From the NCBI RefSeq assembly GCF_050958605.1, contig NZ_JBJHDO010000001.1:372001-436000 (forward strand): 64,000 nt of DNA, written 5' to 3'. Position numbers and translations under genes: made by a program. How positions within the stretch are numbered: the stretch's first letter is position 1; each line of letters starts with the position of its first letter. Origin of the DNA: G016756615 sp050958605. Lineage in GTDB: Bacteria > Pseudomonadota > Alphaproteobacteria > Rhizobiales > Rhizobiaceae. Shown piece by piece: positions 59,441-64,000 of the stretch. The notes beneath the pieces were generated by a model. That model worked only from the letters and a program-made list of their open reading frames with translations, did no database searches and had not been told where the DNA came from.

Positions 59441-59460
59441 ATTCTAATCGATTTAGTAAT
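59441..59460. promoter_or_regulatory. AT-rich imperfect dyad upstream of zwf
   Basis: ATTCTAATCGATTTAGTAAT is an imperfect dyad centred on ATCGAT, 41-60 bp upstream of the zwf start, in otherwise GC-rich DNA. Zwf/Edd operons are often controlled by RpiR-type (HexR) repressors; the known HexR motif is not matched. No regulator gene is adjacent. Weak evidence. Confidence 0.25.
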
Positions 59461-59651
59461 GCCAGTGCGCATGGTGTCACACATGGCTTGCCTTTTGCGC
59501 GGCGGTGGCCATCCCTGACCCGGCCTTCTGGCCCCTTGACACCTGAGGTCCGGCGGGATTTGTCGCAGCCCTGGCAAGGGAGTAAGCCTTCGCAGGCGCA
59601 ACGGGGGCAGCATAGTCCCCCCGTGCGGCGAAGCAAAAGGAGAAAGCGGCC

Positions 59652-61127
59652 ATGGGTTCGCATCTTTCGAGAACGGTCGCGGAAGGCCGTGCCTTCATGC
59701 AGATCGTCGACGGTAAGCCGGTTGATTCGCTGTCGGGGGAGCGGATCGATGTCGTTTCGCCCTCTGATGGCAAGTTTTTTGCCTCCATTCCCTCCTCGGG
59801 AACGGCCGACGTGGACAGGGCGGTGAAAGCCGCGCGGCGTGCTTTCGACGAAGGCTCGTGGAGCCGGATGCCCGCGGTCGAGCGAGGGCGCTGCCTGACT
59901 CGCCTCTTCCACTTGGTGGAGAAGTATGGAGAAGAGCTCGCCGCGCTGGAATCGCGCGACACGGGCAAGCCGGTCCGGCAGGGCAAGGCGGACATTGTCG
60001 CCACCATGCGCTACTACGAATTCTACGGTGGTGCCGGCGACAAGATCCATGGCGACACGATCCCCTTCCTCGAAGGGTATACGGCGCTCACCTTACGCGA
60101 GCCGCATGGCGTCGTCGCCGGCATCATTCCGTGGAACTACCCGCTGCAGATCCTGGCACGCGTCGCCGGCGCGGCGCTCGCCATGGGCAACACGCTCGTG
60201 GTCAAGCCGGCCGAAGACGCCTCTCTGACGGCGATCCGCATCGGCGAACTCGCCCTCGAGGCAGGCATCCCCGAAGGCGTCTTCAACGTTGTGACGGGCT
60301 ATGGACGCACGGCCGGGGCGGCGCTCTCGGCCCATCCTCTCGTCGATTATGTCACCTTCACCGGTTCTCCGCTCACCGGCACGGCGATCCAACAGGCCGC
60401 TGCTGTCAACAATCGCGGGGTGACCATGGAACTCGGCGGCAAGTCGCCTCAGATCGTCTTCGCCGATGCCGATCTCGATGCGGCCCTGCCGGTGCTGGTC
60501 AATGCCATCATCCAGAATGGCGGGCAAACCTGCTCGGCAGGGAGCCGGGTGCTGGTCGAACGGCCTGTCTACGAAAAGATTGCCGCCGGCCTCGCGGACC
60601 GGTTCTCCAAGCTCGTCGCCGGCCCTCACGATGCCGACCTCGACCTCGGTGCGCTGATCAACGCGAAGCAAAGGGAGCGCGTCGCGGGCATGGTGTCTGC
60701 GGCCGAGGAGGCTGGCGTCGCGGTCCTGGGGAAGGGGGCGGTCGACGCGGCCGCTCCGGCGGGCGGCTATTATCACCCTCCGGTGCTGTTCGGCTCGGTC
60801 GATCCAGCCGCCGCGATCGCCCAGGAGGAAGTGTTCGGTCCCGTGCTGACCCTGTTCCCGTTCGGCGACGAACAGGAGGCGGTGAGGCTCGCAAACGGCA
60901 CGGAGTTCGGGCTGGTCGCAGGCGTATGGACGAGGGACGGCGCCCGGCAGCATCGTGTTGCAAAACGGGTTCGTGCTGGCCAGGTCTTCGTCAACGGCTA
61001 TGGCGCGGGCGGTGGAATCGAGTTGCCATTCGGCGGCTTCAAGAAGTCCGGCCACGGTCGCGAGAAAGGCTTCGAGGCTCTATACGACATGTCGGCGACC
61101 AAGACGATCGTCTTCAATCATGGATAA
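59652..61127 (+). CDS. NAD(P)-dependent aldehyde dehydrogenase (betaine-aldehyde-dehydrogenase-like)
   Basis: A 491-residue ALDH. Catalytic residues are intact: Glu260 in TMELGGKSPQIVF and Cys294 in NGGQTCSAGSR, with the coenzyme region VVAGIIPWNYPLQILARVAGA and FTGSPLTGTAIQQA. Sequence is closest to the BADH/ALDH9 and gamma-aminobutyraldehyde dehydrogenase groups, so betaine aldehyde or an aminoaldehyde is likely, but no choline genes are nearby. AGGAG nine bases before the ATG. An SDR gene follows after 16 bp and probably works in the same pathway, for example oxidising an alcohol to the aldehyde. Confidence 0.88.
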   Translation: MGSHLSRTVAEGRAFMQIVDGKPVDSLSGERIDVVSPSDGKFFASIPSSGTADVDRAVKAARRAFDEGSWSRMPAVERGRCLTRLFHLVEKYGEELAALESRDTGKPVRQGKADIVATMRYYEFYGGAGDKIHGDTIPFLEGYTALTLREPHGVVAGIIPWNYPLQILARVAGAALAMGNTLVVKPAEDASLTAIRIGELALEAGIPEGVFNVVTGYGRTAGAALSAHPLVDYVTFTGSPLTGTAIQQAAAVNNRGVTMELGGKSPQIVFADADLDAALPVLVNAIIQNGGQTCSAGSRVLVERPVYEKIAAGLADRFSKLVAGPHDADLDLGALINAKQRERVAGMVSAAEEAGVAVLGKGAVDAAAPAGGYYHPPVLFGSVDPAAAIAQEEVFGPVLTLFPFGDEQEAVRLANGTEFGLVAGVWTRDGARQHRVAKRVRAGQVFVNGYGAGGGIELPFGGFKKSGHGREKGFEALYDMSATKTIVFNHG

Positions 61128-61143
61128 AGGGGCAGGAACCAGC

Positions 61144-61893
61144 ATGGCACGTTTGCAGGGCAAGGTGGCGATCGTCACCGGCGCGGCTTCCGGTTTCGGC
61201 GAGGGCATGGCCAAGCGTTTCGCAGAAGAGGGAGCGAAGGTCGTGGTTGCCGACCTGAACGCCAAGGGCGCCGAAAAGGTCGCCGCGGAGATCGGCGCCG
61301 CAGCCATCGCCGTGACCACGGACGTCTCCCAGCGGGCGGAAGTCGAAGAGATGGTGTATGCGGCCAAGAGCACCTTCGGGCGCGTCGACATCATGGTCAA
61401 CAATGCCGGCTACACCCACCGCAATGGGGACATGCTCGCGGTCGACGAGCAGACCTTCGACCTCATCGCGGCCATCAACATGAAAGCGATCTATTTCTCG
61501 ACGTTGTCGGTGGTGCCGATCATGGAGCGCCAGGGTGGCGGCGTCATCATCACGACGGCTTCCACCGCCGGCCTGCGCCCACGTCCCGGTCTGGCCTGGT
61601 ACAACGCCTCGAAGGGATGGGCGATCACAGCGACAAAGTCGATGGCCGTCGAACTCGCGCCCAAGAAAATCAGGGTCAATTGCCTTTGCCCCGTGGCGGG
61701 GGAAACCGGAATGCTGGCCCAGTTCATGGGAGAGGATACGCCGGAGAAGCGCGCGCAATTCCGTGCTTCGATCCCTCTCGGCCGGCTGTCGACGCCGCTC
61801 GACATTGCCAACGCCGCCTTGTGGCTGGCCTCTGACGAGGCCGAGTTCATCACGGGGGTTGCGCTGGAGGTCGACGGCGGTCGGTGCATCTGA
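61144..61893 (+). CDS. Short-chain dehydrogenase/reductase
   Basis: A 249-residue classical SDR. Coenzyme motif TGAASGFGEGMAKRF (TGxxxGxG) at residues 12-26, an acidic residue (ADLN) at the end of the second strand suggesting NAD preference, NNAG at about 89, the catalytic Ser and the Y153-x3-K157 pair in AWYNASKGWA. It lies 16 bp after the aldehyde dehydrogenase gene, so one operon is likely. Substrate unknown. A stem-loop follows at 61915-61941. Confidence 0.9.
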   Translation: MARLQGKVAIVTGAASGFGEGMAKRFAEEGAKVVVADLNAKGAEKVAAEIGAAAIAVTTDVSQRAEVEEMVYAAKSTFGRVDIMVNNAGYTHRNGDMLAVDEQTFDLIAAINMKAIYFSTLSVVPIMERQGGGVIITTASTAGLRPRPGLAWYNASKGWAITATKSMAVELAPKKIRVNCLCPVAGETGMLAQFMGEDTPEKRAQFRASIPLGRLSTPLDIANAALWLASDEAEFITGVALEVDGGRCI

Positions 61894-61914
61894 CTGTACG
61901 CCAAGAAGCGCTTG

Positions 61915-61941
61915 ATCCCGCGCGGTCCCGCTGCGCGGGAT
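61915..61941. terminator. Hairpin after the dehydrogenase operon
   Basis: ATCCCGCGC (61915-61923) pairs perfectly with GCGCGGGAT (61933-61941) around a 9-nt loop, 22 bp after the SDR stop. Position and GC-rich stem suggest a terminator separating this operon from the ketoacyl synthase gene. Confidence 0.5.
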
Positions 61942-62007
61942 AGGATGCTTCAATCAAGGCCGGAAACGGTCTATTGCATGCGCTGACAAACAGAGTTCGA
62001 AAACGCC

Positions 62008-63132
<1,125 letters not shown>

Positions 63133-63133
63133 C

Positions 63134-63688
63134 ATGAATGCCGGCGTTAGCGAGCGCGCCAAGATGGATGCCGGCGACTGGTACTGCTGTATCGATCCCG
63201 AACTCGATGGCATGCGCGAACGCGCCTATGAAGCTGTCCACGAGCACAACATGCTGCCCCCAAGGCAGCGCGGCAATGTCAGTCCGGCGCTTGCCGCTCT
63301 GTTTGCCTTTATCGGAAGGGAGGTACGCATAGAGGCGCCGTTCCATTGCGCCTACGGCATCAACATCGAGCTGGCCGACCGAGTGTATCTGAACGCCGGC
63401 TGCACTATCCTGGATACCGCACGCGTGGTGATCGGACCGGCGACGATGCTTGGCCCCGGTGTACAGATATATTGCGCCGAGCATCACAAGGACCCGGAGT
63501 TGCGGGTGGCGGGGCTCGAGCGGGCAAGGCCCGTTCTCATCGGCGAGAAAGTATGGATTGGCGGTGGCGCGATCATCCTGCCCGGCGTCAGCATCGGCAG
63601 CGGCGCTATCGTTGGCGCGGGCGCGGTGATCACCAGGGATGTGCCCGCAGGTGTCACGGTGGGCGGCAACCCGGCCCGGAAGTTGTAA
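63134..63688 (+). CDS. Hexapeptide-repeat sugar O-acetyltransferase (Maa/NodL-like)
   Basis: A 184-residue left-handed beta-helix acetyltransferase. The N-terminal Maa domain (MDAGDWYCCIDPELDGMRERAYEAVHEHN) is followed by FHCAYGINIELADRVYLNAGCTILDTARVVIGPATMLGPGVQIYCAEHHKDPELR, whose catalytic His is in AEHH, and by hexapeptide repeats in LIGEKVWIGGGAIILPGVSIGSGAIVGAGAVITRDVPAG. It uses acetyl-CoA to acetylate a sugar. The ATG is one base after the previous stop; 63138 is an alternative. NodL-like activity on a Nod factor is not implied, as no nod genes are near. Confidence 0.9.
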   Translation: MNAGVSERAKMDAGDWYCCIDPELDGMRERAYEAVHEHNMLPPRQRGNVSPALAALFAFIGREVRIEAPFHCAYGINIELADRVYLNAGCTILDTARVVIGPATMLGPGVQIYCAEHHKDPELRVAGLERARPVLIGEKVWIGGGAIILPGVSIGSGAIVGAGAVITRDVPAGVTVGGNPARKL

Positions 63689-63800
63689 ACCAGCCCTGCC
63701 TCGGAACGACGAACGCCTCCGCGCGTTCGGACTTCGTGTCGCGCGTCGGCCTCCAGGCTGCTCCTGCAGCCGATGCGCGGCCCGCCCCGAGGATATGTCG

Positions 63801-64000
63801 ATGAAGATTGCTCAGATAGCGCCGTTGGCCGAAAGCGTACCCCCAAAACTTTATGGCGGTACGGAACGTATCGTGTCTTACCTGACGGAACAGCTTGTGG
63901 CTCTCGGCCACGACGTCACGCTTTTCGCAAGCGGCGATTCTGTCACGACGGCCGAGCTCGTTGCGTGCACGGACTCGGCACTGAGGCTCAACCCGGCAGT
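63801..64000 (+). CDS. GT4-family glycosyltransferase (5' end only)
   Basis: The first 66 codons of a GT-B fold glycosyltransferase: MKIAQIAPLAESVPPKLYGG then TERIVSYLTEQLVALGHDVTLFASGDS, the usual opening of GT4 proteins with the acceptor-binding loop PKLYGGTER. GAGGA lies seven bases before the ATG at 63801, which decides against the nearer ATG at 63795. The gene continues beyond the window. It may belong with the ketoacyl synthase and acetyltransferase genes, though 112 bp separate them. Confidence 0.85.
   Translation, partial: MKIAQIAPLAESVPPKLYGGTERIVSYLTEQLVALGHDVTLFASGDSVTTAELVACTDSALRLNPA

Noticed and set aside
59441..59460. HexR operator
   Set aside because: The dyad does not match the HexR consensus and no RpiR-type gene is adjacent; kept only as an AT-rich dyad.
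57940..59826. Plus-strand frame of 628 codons
   Set aside because: Antisense to zwf and running into the promoter and start of the aldehyde dehydrogenase gene.
63134..63688. NodL of a nodulation cluster
   Set aside because: Similarity to NodL is shared by all Maa-type sugar acetyltransferases; no nod box or other nod gene is present.

Overview
The window looks like a chromosomal segment of a GC-rich alphaproteobacterium of the order Hyphomicrobiales (Rhizobiales), most like the Mesorhizobium/Phyllobacteriaceae side of the order. The pointers are the block murA / DUF2948 / hisD / UPF0262 / phosphatase-like / infA / maf / yacG / tRNA-Phe, the thiCOSGED operon behind a TPP riboswitch, the zwf-pgl-edd Entner-Doudoroff operon, a RirA-type iron motif in front of a heme receptor, and intergenic mosaic palindromes. 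Gene families were assigned by reading the translations; no database search was possible.

Layout. 1-13.3 kb: the 5' part of hemA with a perfect FNR/FixK-type box behind it, a tripartite tricarboxylate transporter operon (tctCBA) fused head-to-tail to an M28 peptidase gene and facing a LysR regulator, a Ca2+/H+ antiporter-like gene, a zinc-ribbon formamidase/acetamidase, a class III nucleotide cyclase and small secreted proteins. 13.6-15.8 kb: a 2.1-kb remnant integrated element bounded by an 18-bp direct repeat whose right copy is the 3' end of tRNA-Phe. It holds a decayed tyrosine integrase next to the tRNA, a serine resolvase with a res-like site, and an unrecognised 216-aa protein behind overlapping palindromes. 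16-22 kb: housekeeping block ending in murA and tRNA-Thr, followed by an 880-bp gene-free stretch filled by a large imperfect inverted repeat. 22.8-27.2 kb: heme/iron island (siderophore-interacting protein, TonB receptor, heme-binding protein). 27.2-28.7 kb: a 48-aa membrane protein and ddl. 28.9-34.3 kb: thiamin operon. 34.3-36.5 kb: three small membrane proteins of somewhat lower GC.

36.8-42.9 kb: an AcuI/YhdH-type reductase, a chemoreceptor, a SAF-domain oxidoreductase, a vapBC pair and proC. 43-52 kb: a surface-polysaccharide cluster with a polymerase/ligase, three glycosyltransferases, a DUF6492 protein, a flippase and a chain-length regulator. 52-55 kb: folD, a GlxA-like AraC regulator and an aldo/keto reductase. 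55.3-59.4 kb: zwf-pgl-edd. 59.6-64 kb: an aldehyde dehydrogenase with a short-chain dehydrogenase, then a ketoacyl synthase III, a hexapeptide acetyltransferase and the 5' end of another glycosyltransferase.

Most of the window is ordinary core and metabolic DNA. The parts least explained by known families are the tRNA-Phe remnant with its palindromic operator and unknown cargo protein, the inverted-repeat mosaic at 22.0-22.6 kb, the transporter-peptidase operon, and the trio of membrane proteins at 34.3-36.5 kb. Nothing in the window is clearly a new multi-gene system; the candidates are ranked in the findings.
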